From: Mycolicibacterium lutetiense
GTDB lineage: Bacteria > Actinomycetota > Actinomycetes > Mycobacteriales > Mycobacteriaceae
DNA: 64,000 nt
Reading direction: 5' to 3'
NCBI RefSeq assembly: GCF_017876775.1
Contig: NZ_JAGIOP010000002.1
Span: 372,001 to 436,000, forward strand
A program made the position numbers and the translations under genes. Under the pieces are notes generated by a model, which saw only the letters and a list, made by a program, of their open reading frames with translations, did no database searches and was not told the DNA's origin. Shown piece after piece: positions 35,502 through 44,081 of this stretch; position 1 is the first letter of the stretch, and each line of letters opens with the position of its first letter.

Positions 35502-35943
35502 CCTCCACGATCGTTGTTGTGAGCCTACCTCGACGCGCCTGTGCTCCGCCGACTCGACGCGTCGGCAACCACACAACGACCTGTGTCGATGAGGCGTCAG
35601 GGGTCCTCGCGCGGATGCCGTATCAACAACAGGCCGAGCACGATCAGTAAGGCGGCCATCGGGAATTCGAGCGCCATTCAGTCCGCGCTCCGACCCGGAG
35701 ACCGGCCAGGTGCGCAATCGGGTGGGCAACGGCCATGGCCGCTCCGACCAGCACTGCGAGGCCTGCGATCGCGCGCCGATCTTCAGGAGTGAACGTTTTC
35801 GATGGCCGCCTAGAGTCGCGAGATTGGGTGGATGCATGCTGGGCTGAGCGCGCAGAGCTGCGGCTGGCAAGGACGACTACATGGATGGGTACGTAGTACT
35901 GCCGGGAGTCGTTGTGGACCGGAGCTCAAGGGTGAGCATTGTG
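35502..35943. other. Intergenic region between BlaI-2 and the second M56 gene
   Basis: No gene is supported. It contains one box-like inverted repeat at 35876-35897. Long frames here are shadows or low-complexity. Confidence 0.4.
35876..35897. promoter_or_regulatory. BlaI-type operator i
   Basis: ACTAC, 12-bp spacer, GTAGT: an inverted repeat in the same style as the other boxes. It sits about 375 bp from the BlaI-2 start, so a long leader or a lost gene is implied. Confidence 0.35.
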
Positions 35944-36858
35944 TTAGACCGTGGTGCAGGATGCGACGGCGATCACGGCCGACAAACTCAACAACGCTGG
36001 CACCCCGACGACAAGGGCCGCGCCGCAATATGCGGCGACACCGGCGAGTCGGCCGGACCCGCGGCAGCTCTGCGCACAAAGGCGGGCCATCCGCAGTTGG
36101 GTGCACTCACCGGCGATGCCCAGGGCCGCTGGCGGCGTGGCTGTGTGTTGCAGTGCCCGTAGGGCCTGCAGCAGGCGGTGATGGCCGTGGGAGCGTGCGG
36201 CGTGGGCGTCGGCATCCAATTCGACCAATGTGCGCACCAGCGACGGGGATTGACGCATTAGCGGCAACCATCCCAAACCTGAGGCGACCGTATCGGCGAG
36301 AGATACGAAGAGATGATGGCGGCGTGCGGTATGGGCGTGCTCGTGGGCCAGCACGGCGCTGACCGTGGCGGCGTCGAAGACCCGGTATAGCCCCGTGGTG
36401 GCCACAACCAGCGGCGGTTGGCCGGCCAGGCTGTAGGCCAGGGGCTCGGCGACGGGCAGCCACACCACCGTCCCGGGACGGGGACGATGACCGGTGAGAA
36501 GCCAGTTCATCTCGAAATGCCTGCCGTGCAGGCGGTGCCGCATCCGGCTGTGGTGGCTGAAACGCCAGCCGCCGCCGATCGCAGCGACCAGGAGAATGCC
36601 TGCGCTGACCGCAGCGGCTGCGGTGCCTACCGGGCTGGTGTCGAAAGGGTGTGCGCTCAGCCGGCAACGGTGAAAGAGTTCAGCGAATGCAGGTAGTGCC
36701 AGGGCGGTGATGATCAGACTCACCATCGCGCCCCATGTACACAGCAACACAGCTGCGCCGATGCCGCGGCGCAACAGTGCACGCAGCGCCACCGGGGTCA
36801 GACAGCCTGCCGCTACGCCGGCCAGGGCCCACCACGCCACCGCGGTCATCGCCGGCAC
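35944..36858 (-). CDS. M56-type membrane metallopeptidase, copy 2
   Basis: A protein of 304 residues with helices in its first half and HEHAH (residues 172-176) in LAHEHAHTARRHH, the M56 zinc motif. It belongs to the same family as copy 1 but is diverged. It lies in a same-strand run of membrane protein, TlpA, M56, BlaI and M56. Two M56 peptidases for one BlaI pair would be unusual. Confidence 0.8.
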   Translation of the reverse strand: MPAMTAVAWWALAGVAAGCLTPVALRALLRRGIGAAVLLCTWGAMVSLIITALALPAFAELFHRCRLSAHPFDTSPVGTAAAAVSAGILLVAAIGGGWRFSHHSRMRHRLHGRHFEMNWLLTGHRPRPGTVVWLPVAEPLAYSLAGQPPLVVATTGLYRVFDAATVSAVLAHEHAHTARRHHLFVSLADTVASGLGWLPLMRQSPSLVRTLVELDADAHAARSHGHHRLLQALRALQHTATPPAALGIAGECTQLRMARLCAQSCRGSGRLAGVAAYCGAALVVGVPALLSLSAVIAVASCTTV

Positions 36859-37003
36859 CGACGACGCGGTCGGTTGCCTGGCCGGCCGCCCGATACGCCG
36901 AGCGGCCCCACCCGCACCACAGACAGCTCAGTCCGGGCGCCGCCCGGCACCCGCGCTGAGCGACGTTCGCCACACACTGGCAGGTGCCGTTCGGGAACGT
37001 GCA

Positions 37004-37621
37004 TCACGAACTCATGGCCGTGGCAATGGAACGGGCGACCTGCTCAACATCACGGAACACCAGCACGTCCTGCAAGCGGCGCACCGAACCGTCAGCCTTC
37101 ACTAGGTAGCTCAGGGGCAGCAGCGGTGGCGCGGTCAAGGCTGCTGCGACGTTGTCGGCGTAGGACGGGTACCCGATCTGCAAGTCGCGCATCAGCGCGG
37201 CTGCCGATGAGGACCGGTCGCGCACATTCACACCGATTACTCGGACCGCGTTAGGGCTGTCCGCGTAGGCATCCAGAATGGGCATCTCCTGCCGGCACGG
37301 CGCACACCACGACGCCCACAGATTCAACAGTGTGGGCGCACCTGAGACCGCGCGCCCGAGATTGACGCTGCGTGCAGAACCCAGGCAGCGGGCCATTACA
37401 TCGGCCAGCGGTGGCACCGCTACCGCGTCACGGGCAGGCGCGGGACAGGCGGTGGTGCCGCCCTCGACCGCGGCGGAGTTCTCCACGGTGGCGGCGCGGT
37501 GGTGGGTGGTCGGTGGTCGTGACTGAGGTAGGCCAACCGGATCGGCGTGTGCGGCCACCAGAACTCCGGCGACGCCGAGGAGGCCCAGTACGAGGGCCGT
37601 GACTGGCCGAGCGGCGCCCAT
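37004..37621 (-). CDS. TlpA-like thioredoxin (copy 2)
   Basis: A protein of 205 residues with a signal anchor (about residues 8-25), then a full thioredoxin domain: NLWASWCAPCRQEMPILDAYA carries the active-site WCAPC, and VIGVNVRD and GYPSYADN follow. Unlike the TlpA at 21985 it keeps the whole fold. Its start overlaps the stop of the upstream membrane protein (ATGA), so the two are coupled. The function is periplasmic disulfide reduction. Confidence 0.88.
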   Translation of the reverse strand: MGAARPVTALVLGLLGVAGVLVAAHADPVGLPQSRPPTTHHRAATVENSAAVEGGTTACPAPARDAVAVPPLADVMARCLGSARSVNLGRAVSGAPTLLNLWASWCAPCRQEMPILDAYADSPNAVRVIGVNVRDRSSSAAALMRDLQIGYPSYADNVAAALTAPPLLPLSYLVKADGSVRRLQDVLVFRDVEQVARSIATAMSS

Positions 37622-38118
37622 CAGTGCTCATACTCCGGCACGGTGTCGATCACCGGGGGCGCCGCGGTCAACGCGGCGGCGGTGCTGACGGGGCAGCGGC
37701 GGCGGGCCGAAATCCGTCGCCATAGAGCCCACCCCAGCAGAGACAGTGACGCTGTGGCGAGAATGGGTTGCACCGGCGCCCACACGTTGAGCGCGCCGCT
37801 GACACCCAGGGCCGCCACGACCAGTTTGTTGCATACCGGGCACCCGACGGCCAGCGCTGAGCCCAGGTTGGCAACGATCCCGGTGCGCCCCGGTGCCGGC
37901 GAGGCACCAGAGATATCACCCACGAACGTCACTGCCAACCCGGCGCTCATGGCGGCGGCAAGTACCCACACCGCGTAACTCCACCACGGCGCCGGCGTCA
38001 TGCGCACAAACCACGGATTGGCGATCAGCGCGCTGGGAATACCCACTGCCAGACCCACCGCTACCAAGACGGCCACGGCCACCGCGCACTGCCGCCAGAC
38101 CTTTGGCTGCCCGACCAC
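37621..38118 (-). CDS. Membrane protein paired with TlpA
   Basis: A protein of about 165 residues with four helices, containing GCPVCNKLVVAALGVSGALN, a CxxC near a helix, suggesting a thiol partner for TlpA. I do not recognise a named family. The GTG at 38118 is preferred over the ATG at 38151 because GGAGGTGAT, a near-perfect SD, precedes it. The CTAC/GTAG box (38154-38181) then lies 36 bp upstream. It is the first gene of the minus-strand run that includes two M56 genes and BlaI-2. Confidence 0.7.
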   Translation of the reverse strand: MVGQPKVWRQCAVAVAVLVAVGLAVGIPSALIANPWFVRMTPAPWWSYAVWVLAAAMSAGLAVTFVGDISGASPAPGRTGIVANLGSALAVGCPVCNKLVVAALGVSGALNVWAPVQPILATASLSLLGWALWRRISARRRCPVSTAAALTAAPPVIDTVPEYEH

Positions 38119-38153
38119 GCCATCACCTCCGGCATACGCGTCCGCGATCATCT

Positions 38154-38181
38154 CTACAGATAGTACTGACCTAGATAGTAG
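38154..38181. promoter_or_regulatory. BlaI-type operator j
   Basis: CTAC and GTAG arms frame AGATAGTACTGACCTAGATA; inside them TACT...AGTA repeats the pattern. The site is 36 bp upstream of the membrane protein GTG and may serve the whole minus-strand operon. Confidence 0.5.
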
Positions 38182-38345
38182 ATGAGGGCGGACGTGTCTG
38201 ACGTCGAATCAGTTGCTACGCCATGGTGTTGTATGCGCGAACTGTTATCTTCCCGCGCCCTCGCCGGCTTGTCGCTGCGCGCCGATCGCTACCACACCGG
38301 GACTGTGGCAGATGTTCCCTGTGTGACGAGAGAAATATACGGTGC

Positions 38346-38365
38346 AACTACGTACTGGGGTAGTT
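38346..38365. promoter_or_regulatory. BlaI-type operator k
   Basis: AACTAC, 8-bp spacer, GTAGTT: perfect arms, 84 bp upstream of the RipA-like fragment on the plus strand. Confidence 0.45.
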
Positions 38366-38448
38366 CCTTAGAATCTGCGTGGTCGAGGGTGACCCAGCGC
38401 GTGTGAGCTGCCGACGGTGAACCAGCACCCTGCTGAGGGAGACCTTCG

Positions 38449-39249
38449 ATGAGGCTTGTCTGTCGCATTGCCAGCAGTTGCCTCATCTTTGCGGTCACCG
38501 CAGCCTCGGCAACGCTGAGCAACCCGCTGGCGCACGCCTCCCACACTGGTCAGGTCCATACCGACAACTCCCCGGTGTCGGCGGTCGTCGAGCTGGCCGA
38601 GGCCAACCAACGACTGGCTGAGGTAGGTGCACAGATTCAGGGCCAGCAGGAAGGGGTGAACAAGGCCCTGCTGGAAGTCTCCCAAACCCGCGATGCCGCT
38701 GCAGTTGCTCGTCGCGACGCCGATATCAGCCGACAGCAACTCATCGAGGCCAACTCCACCATCGACACCGAGCAACGACGTTTCGACCAGCTGGCGACCT
38801 GGACCTATGTCAGCGGGCCCCCGAAGATGCTAGTGCTGGCGTCAAGCCCAGACGAGGCGATCGCCGCCAGCGCTGACCAAGCGCTGACCAGCCGATATCG
38901 CACCGTGCTGACACAGTTGCAACGTGCACGCACCGAAAAGACAAACAACGAATCGGCGGCACGAGCGGCCACGCAGCGCGCCGAACAAGCCCTCACCGCC
39001 GCCGGTCAGCGGCAGGACGCCGCGGTTGCCACTTTGGCCCAAGCGCAACGCCAGTTCCGTTCCCAACAGGGGTTCGATTCACCTCCGGCACGCGGCGGTG
39101 TGTTCGCAGCGTGGTGTACCGGTCGGCCGGGCGAACTGGACCGCGATGCACTAGCCCCCATACCCCATGGGGGTATACAATGGTGTCATGGCACCTGCAT
39201 CTCGCGGGTACACGTCGCGGCAATCGAGCACATGAAAGGCAGATCATGA
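38449..39249 (+). pseudogene. RipA-like N-terminal coiled-coil fragment, catalytic domain missing
   Basis: The first 210 residues follow mycobacterial RipA: signal peptide ending AHAS, then a coiled-coil (ELAEANQRLAEVGAQIQGQQEGVNKALLEVS) that normally keeps the endopeptidase inactive, ending near [12 protein letters not shown]. The NlpC/P60 domain that should follow is absent; the frame runs into unrelated sequence containing the copper operator. A BlaI-type box precedes it. It may be a remnant, or a secreted regulator without enzyme activity. Confidence 0.7.
39159..39178. promoter_or_regulatory. Copper-type (CsoR/RicR-like) operator
   Basis: ATACCCC, AT, GGGGGTAT, a near-palindrome of the class seen at 24117. 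It lies about 70 bp upstream of the copper ATPase start and should control it. Confidence 0.6.
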
Positions 39250-41600
39250 CCGAGCATCGCCACCACGACCACGACCACGGATCGGTGCCTGCCCCCGATC
39301 TCGTCCACGATCCCGTGTGCGGGATGACGGTGGATCCTCACACGAGCGAGTACCGCATCGAATACGACAGTCGGACATACCACTTCTGCTCGGCGCACTG
39401 TCGGTCCAGGTTCCAGGCGGACCCGGGCGAGTTCATCGACGCCGCACAGACCCCGGCCGCTGCGCCGGCCGAATCCTTCGGCGAGAACGTCGAATACACC
39501 TGCCCAATGCACCCGGAGATCCGCCGGCCCGAACCCGGGTCCTGCCCGATCTGTGGCATGGCTCTCGAACCCGTCGTGATCACCGCGGACACCGGACCGA
39601 GCCCCGAACTCTTGGACATGACCCGCCGCTTCTGGATCGGCCTGGTCCTTACCGCCCCGGTGTTCGCCCTTGAAATGGGCGGGCACCTGTTCCCCTCACT
39701 CCACCACCTCGTCCCCGCGACGGTCTCGACGTGGATCCAGTTCGTCCTGGCCACCCCGGTGGTGCTGTGGGCTGGATGGCCGTTCTTCGTTCGCGGCGCG
39801 CAGTCGTTGCGCACACGCAACCTCAACATGTTCACCCTGATCGCGATGGGCACCGGGGTGGCCTGGCTCTACAGCGTCGTCGCCACCCTCGTGCCCGGTG
39901 TTTTCCCGGACGCCTTTCGCGCAATGGACGGCACCGTCGCCGTGTACTTCGAGGCCGCCGCTGTAATCACCGTGCTGGTGCTGCTCGGGCAGGTCCTGGA
40001 ACTGCGGGCCCGGGAGCAGACCTCCGGCGCAATCAAGGCACTGCTCGATCTGGCCCCGAAGACCGGGCGCCGCATCAACGCCGATGGCACCGAGGAAGAA
40101 GTAGCGCTCGACGTCGTGCAGATCGGCGACCTGCTGCGGGTTCGGCCCGGCGAGAAGGTTCCAGTCGACGGCACGGTGCAGGACGGGCGGTCCTCGCTCG
40201 ACGAGTCGATGGTCACCGGCGAATCGATGCCCGTCACCAAGACCTCCGGGGACACCGTGATCGGCGGCACCCTCAACCGCACCGGCGCACTGGTGATCCG
40301 TGCCGAGAAGGTCGGCCGCGACACCATGCTCGCCCGCATCGTTGCGATGGTGGCGCAAGCCCAGCGGTCCCGCGCACCCATTCAGCGGCTCGCCGACCAG
40401 GTCGCCCGAAAGTTCGTGCCCGCGGTCATCGCGATCGCCGTCGTCGCGTTTGTGGTGTGGGCACTCGTCGGGCCCTCACCCTCGCTGGCATACGCACTTG
40501 TCGTCGCCGTGTCGGTACTCATCATCGCCTGCCCCTGTGCCCTTGGCCTGGCCACCCCGATGTCGATCATGGTCGGCGTCGGTCGGGGCGCCGAACTCGG
40601 TGTGCTCATCAAGAACGCCGAGGCCCTCGAGCGCCTGGAGAAGGTCGACACCCTCGTTGTCGACAAGACCGGCACGCTGACCGAAGGACGCCCGTCGGTC
40701 ACCGCGGTCGTGCCCGACAACGGCATCGACGCCAACGACGTACTACGCCTGGCCGCCGGCGTCGAACGTGCCTCCGAACACCCGTTGGCGCTCGCCGTTG
40801 TCGAAGCGGCCGAACGTGCCGGCCTCACCATCCCCGCCGTCACCGACTTCGACTCCCCCACCGGTCGCGGCGTGGTCGGCACCGTCGAGGGACGCCGCGT
40901 CGCCCTAGGCAACGCCGCGTTCCTCGAGGACGAGGGAATCGACATCTCCGCGTTCGCCCATCGGGCCGATGACCTCCGCCACGACGGCGCCACTGCGATC
41001 TTCGTCGGCGTCGATGGCCGCCCCGCCGGTGTCCTCGCGATCGCAGACCCGGTCAAAGGCACCACCCCCGAGGCATTGACCGCGCTGCGTGACGATGGCA
41101 TCGAAGTCGTGATGCTCACCGGCGACAACCGCACCACCGCTGAGGCGGTCGCCCGCCGACTCGGCATCAGCGAGGTGGAGGCCGAGGTTCTGCCTGATCA
41201 CAAGAGCGCAGTCGTGCAGCGACTCCGGGAACAGGGCAAGATCGTGGCCATGGCCGGCGACGGCATCAACGACGCCCCCGCACTCGCGGCCGCCGACGTG
41301 GGCATCGCGATGGGATCGGGCACGGACGTGGCCATCGAAAGCGCCGGGGTCACCCTGCTGCACGGGGATCTGACGGGGATCGTCCGGGCGCGGAGACTAT
41401 CGGCAGCGACGATGAGCAACATCCGGCAGAACCTGGTCTTCGCGTTCGTGTACAACGCCGCCGGCATCCCGCTCGCCGCCGGAGTCCTCTACCCGGTGTT
41501 CGGGATTCTGCTGTCGCCGATCATCGCCGCCGCCGCGATGGCCCTGTCGTCGGTCAGCGTCATTGGCAACGCGCTGCGGCTGCGCTCGAAAAAGTTCTAA
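39246..41600 (+). CDS. Copper-exporting P1B-ATPase with YHS and heavy-metal-binding domains
   Basis: A protein of 784 residues: a His-rich start ([10 protein letters not shown]), a YHS-like domain with Cys/His ([21 protein letters not shown]), a heavy-metal-binding domain ([19 protein letters not shown]), then eight helices and the ATPase core: TGES, C429PC in the transport helix, D473KTGT, SEHPLAL and GDGINDAP. This layout is typical of CopA/SilP-type Cu(I) exporters. A copper operator lies upstream and a strong terminator follows. ATG at 39246 avoids the coiled-coil frame upstream. Confidence 0.92.
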   Translation: MTEHRHHDHDHGSVPAPDLVHDPVCGMTVDPHTSEYRIEYDSRTYHFCSAHCRSRFQADPGEFIDAAQTPAAAPAESFGENVEYTCPMHPEIRRPEPGSCPICGMALEPVVITADTGPSPELLDMTRRFWIGLVLTAPVFALEMGGHLFPSLHHLVPATVSTWIQFVLATPVVLWAGWPFFVRGAQSLRTRNLNMFTLIAMGTGVAWLYSVVATLVPGVFPDAFRAMDGTVAVYFEAAAVITVLVLLGQVLELRAREQTSGAIKALLDLAPKTGRRINADGTEEEVALDVVQIGDLLRVRPGEKVPVDGTVQDGRSSLDESMVTGESMPVTKTSGDTVIGGTLNRTGALVIRAEKVGRDTMLARIVAMVAQAQRSRAPIQRLADQVARKFVPAVIAIAVVAFVVWALVGPSPSLAYALVVAVSVLIIACPCALGLATPMSIMVGVGRGAELGVLIKNAEALERLEKVDTLVVDKTGTLTEGRPSVTAVVPDNGIDANDVLRLAAGVERASEHPLALAVVEAAERAGLTIPAVTDFDSPTGRGVVGTVEGRRVALGNAAFLEDEGIDISAFAHRADDLRHDGATAIFVGVDGRPAGVLAIADPVKGTTPEALTALRDDGIEVVMLTGDNRTTAEAVARRLGISEVEAEVLPDHKSAVVQRLREQGKIVAMAGDGINDAPALAAADVGIAMGSGTDVAIESAGVTLLHGDLTGIVRARRLSAATMSNIRQNLVFAFVYNAAGIPLAAGVLYPVFGILLSPIIAAAAMALSSVSVIGNALRLRSKKF

Positions 41601-41619
41601 CCCGCCCCTGGCACCGGCT

Positions 41620-41656
41620 CCCCTCGATACCTGCCACGGTAGGTATCGAGGGGTTT
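41620..41656 (+). terminator. Strong Rho-independent terminator
   Basis: A perfect 13-bp stem, CCCCTCGATACCT and AGGTATCGAGGGG, with an 8-nt loop and TTT after it, 20 bp after the ATPase stop. Confidence 0.8.
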
Positions 41657-41792
41657 CCATCGAGCCCATAGCGCACTCGCTGGCCAACCACACGGCCAAG
41701 GTCAATGCGTTTCCTGACCGTGAGCAACTTGGTCATCTGTAGTGCCAGTCGTGCCTAACCTGGTCGTAGCGACCTGAAGACAGGACACGTCG

Positions 41793-42662
41793 ATGACCAT
41801 CACCACCATCCCCCGGATTATCCCCGCTCAGCCCAACAAACCGGTCCTAGACAATGTTTCCGAGCTCCAGGCCTTCGCCCGCGCAATCGCCCTCGATGGT
41901 GTCTGGACCACCGACATCGCGCAAGCGACCGCCAGCATGTTCGACGGTATGGCCGCCACCTGGAACACCCAACACAGCACGAACCGATTCGACGCGGTAC
42001 GCGACGCACTGCGGCGGGGCCAGATACCCGTCGGCGGACGCTGCCTTGAAGTCGGATCCGGAACCGGACAGATCACCCCGCTGCTAACCGACCACTTCGA
42101 CGAGGTCTTCTCTGTAGACCTGTCCATCGCCATGCTCACCCAAGCAGCCAGCTGCACCAGCTTTCGCATCTGCTGTGACGCCGCTCGATTGCCGTTGTGC
42201 GATCACGCCTTCGACGCCGCCGTACTCGTCGATACGTTCTGCTCCGCCCACGAGCTCGCCCGCGTCCTCAAAGACCGCGGACACATCGTCTGGATCAACC
42301 TGCTCGGCCAAGACGGACCGTTATTCGTGCCCCCCACCGACATCGCCAGCGCGCTCCCCGGCGCCTGGACTGGTACGGAGAGTGCAGCAGGCTGGGGAAG
42401 CTGGAGCGTACTGTCGGCAACCTCAGTGACCTCCCCATCGAAGCCGGCCAGCACCCCGTCCCCGTCATACACACGCCGGCTGCTCCCCACCGCTTTCAGG
42501 GGCACCGTCAACGCAAAGCACTGCCTTTCACCCACTGCTCCCAGGGCACACTCCAGTCGCCGTTCTGCCAGACCTGCAGGGGCTCGCCGCCGGTGTTGCG
42601 GACCTCAACGACATCGCCGGGCTGGGAGAAATCGTAGAACCAGCGAGCGTTGTCGGGGTTGA
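41793..42662 (+). CDS. Class I SAM methyltransferase, C-terminus runs past its usual end
   Basis: The first 200 residues form a typical SAM methyltransferase: GGRCLEVGSGTGQITPLL (motif I), VFSVDLSIAMLTQA, DAARLPLCDHAFDAAV and the WINLLGQDG strand, ending in the family's GWGSWSVL. Beyond about residue 205 the sequence is low-complexity and overlaps the 3' end of the convergent L,D-transpeptidase by 155 bp. A lost stop or frameshift near 42410 is likely. The substrate is unknown. Confidence 0.6.
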   Translation: MTITTIPRIIPAQPNKPVLDNVSELQAFARAIALDGVWTTDIAQATASMFDGMAATWNTQHSTNRFDAVRDALRRGQIPVGGRCLEVGSGTGQITPLLTDHFDEVFSVDLSIAMLTQAASCTSFRICCDAARLPLCDHAFDAAVLVDTFCSAHELARVLKDRGHIVWINLLGQDGPLFVPPTDIASALPGAWTGTESAAGWGSWSVLSATSVTSPSKPASTPSPSYTRRLLPTAFRGTVNAKHCLSPTAPRAHSSRRSARPAGARRRCCGPQRHRRAGRNRRTSERCRG

Positions 42663-43764
42663 GGTTCAGGCAGCCGTGCGACACATTGGTATTGCCCTGA
42701 GCCCAGACGGTGCTCTCCAACTGATGCAGATAGATCCCGTCGGTGCTTATACGGGTGGCCCAGGAGATCGTTTCGCGGTATCCCAGCCGGGAATTGATCG
42801 GCAGGCCGTAGGTCGAGGAGTCCATCACCACGGGATTGGCCTTGTCCATCACCGTGTAGATGCCGCGCTGGGTCCAAAATGAGAGGGTTTGTCCGTTGAC
42901 CGTCTCGGTGCCGCCCATGCCCATCGAGGTCGGCATGGTGCGGACCAGTTGGCCGTTGTTGAACACGCTGACCTGCTTGGTGGCGTCGTCGGCGATGGCG
43001 ACGTGTGCGTCGCCGATGACAAAGCCCACATGCACATCCTCTTGCCCATACAGGCCCCCACCCAGGGCCGCTCCGTAGATGTTGGCCTGCACCGTCACCG
43101 CGGTTCCCGGGGCGAAGTACTGCGCCGGGCGCCAATGCACAGTCTGATTGTCCAGCCAGTACCAGGATCCGGTCACCGCCGGTGCAGTCGACACCACCAA
43201 GCGCCGCTCGGCGGCGGCCTGGTCGACGATCGGTTCATCAAAGCGCGCCACCACGACCGTGCCGATGCCGTAGGTCGCGCCGTCACGCACGTCGGCGCCC
43301 GACGTCGTGGTCAGCCGGACCCGGGTCTGATTGCCCGGAACCAGCGTCGAGAACGTCGAAACACGTTGCAGCCGGGCCCCGTCAGGGGCGGTGGCGGTCG
43401 CGGTGACGGTGTAGGTGCGTCCATAGCCCAGCGGCACAGCAGGCTTCCACACCGCACCGTCGGGCGTGGTGACGCCGACGATGCGGACGCCCTGTTCGTT
43501 AGTCATCGCGACCTCTGACAGCGAAGCAAAGCTCGCCGACACCCTCACCGGGCCCAGTGGGTCCACATCGGTTGCCCCCAGACCCGGGGAGATCACCAGG
43601 TCGGCCGGCGGCCGCGGCGCATCGGCGCTGTGCTGGTAGCTGCCGCCCGCGCGATCACACCCCCAACAGTGCGAGAGGCCCACGGCGACAACCACCCCGA
43701 GCGTTCCGGTGAGCACCAGCACCACGGCCAACACCCGCACGCCGATTCGGCGGTCCACGGTCAC
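42508..43764 (-). CDS. L,D-transpeptidase, LdtMt2-type
   Basis: A protein of 418 residues: signal anchor, two Ig-like domains, then the YkuD catalytic domain with [24 protein letters not shown], where Cys365 is the nucleophile. LdtMt2-type enzymes make 3-3 cross-links in peptidoglycan. An SHC near the start may be a lipid-anchor site. A very strong 43-bp palindrome (43817-43859) lies 53 bp upstream and contains the TCTACTA/TAGTAGA box, so regulation by BlaI is likely. Confidence 0.9.
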   Translation of the reverse strand: MTVDRRIGVRVLAVVLVLTGTLGVVVAVGLSHCWGCDRAGGSYQHSADAPRPPADLVISPGLGATDVDPLGPVRVSASFASLSEVAMTNEQGVRIVGVTTPDGAVWKPAVPLGYGRTYTVTATATAPDGARLQRVSTFSTLVPGNQTRVRLTTTSGADVRDGATYGIGTVVVARFDEPIVDQAAAERRLVVSTAPAVTGSWYWLDNQTVHWRPAQYFAPGTAVTVQANIYGAALGGGLYGQEDVHVGFVIGDAHVAIADDATKQVSVFNNGQLVRTMPTSMGMGGTETVNGQTLSFWTQRGIYTVMDKANPVVMDSSTYGLPINSRLGYRETISWATRISTDGIYLHQLESTVWAQGNTNVSHGCLNLNPDNARWFYDFSQPGDVVEVRNTGGEPLQVWQNGDWSVPWEQWVKGSALR

Positions 43765-44081
43765 ACCAGCCTCCCGTCGCGGAGCAGCCGCGCATGCCCC
43801 GTCATCTGAACTACACCGATCACATCATCTACTAAGCTACATAGTAGACGATGTGATCGTCGCCGCCTCGGCTCACCGTGCGATCGGCTTAAGGTGACGC
43901 CTCCCAGGCCATTAGGCGGACGTGGGCTCTTGCACGCGACAGCGGCCGTTCGGGCCGGTCCCGCATCACGGCAACCCGCAATGTCCTCCACGGCCGGTCC
44001 GCACAGGCCTGATGCGACACCTCTGTGTGACGGGCCCCGAAGGCATCGCAGGACACACCGGCTGGTTGCTTTCCCGGTGGC
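43765..44081. other. Intergenic region with 43-bp palindrome
   Basis: Holds the 43817-43859 inverted repeat; no gene is supported in the remainder, which separates the L,D-transpeptidase start from the mmcO stop. Confidence 0.5.
43817..43859. promoter_or_regulatory. BlaI-type operator l, 43-bp palindrome
   Basis: 18-bp arms with one mismatch around a 7-bp centre: outer CGATCACATC / GATGTGATCG and inner TCTACTA / TAGTAGA. The inner part matches the box at 61987-62014. Its length would suit two repressor dimers. Confidence 0.65.

Noticed and set aside
39186..41705. Several long minus-strand frames under the copper ATPase
   Set aside because: High-GC shadow frames; no motifs, and the plus strand carries all P-type signatures.
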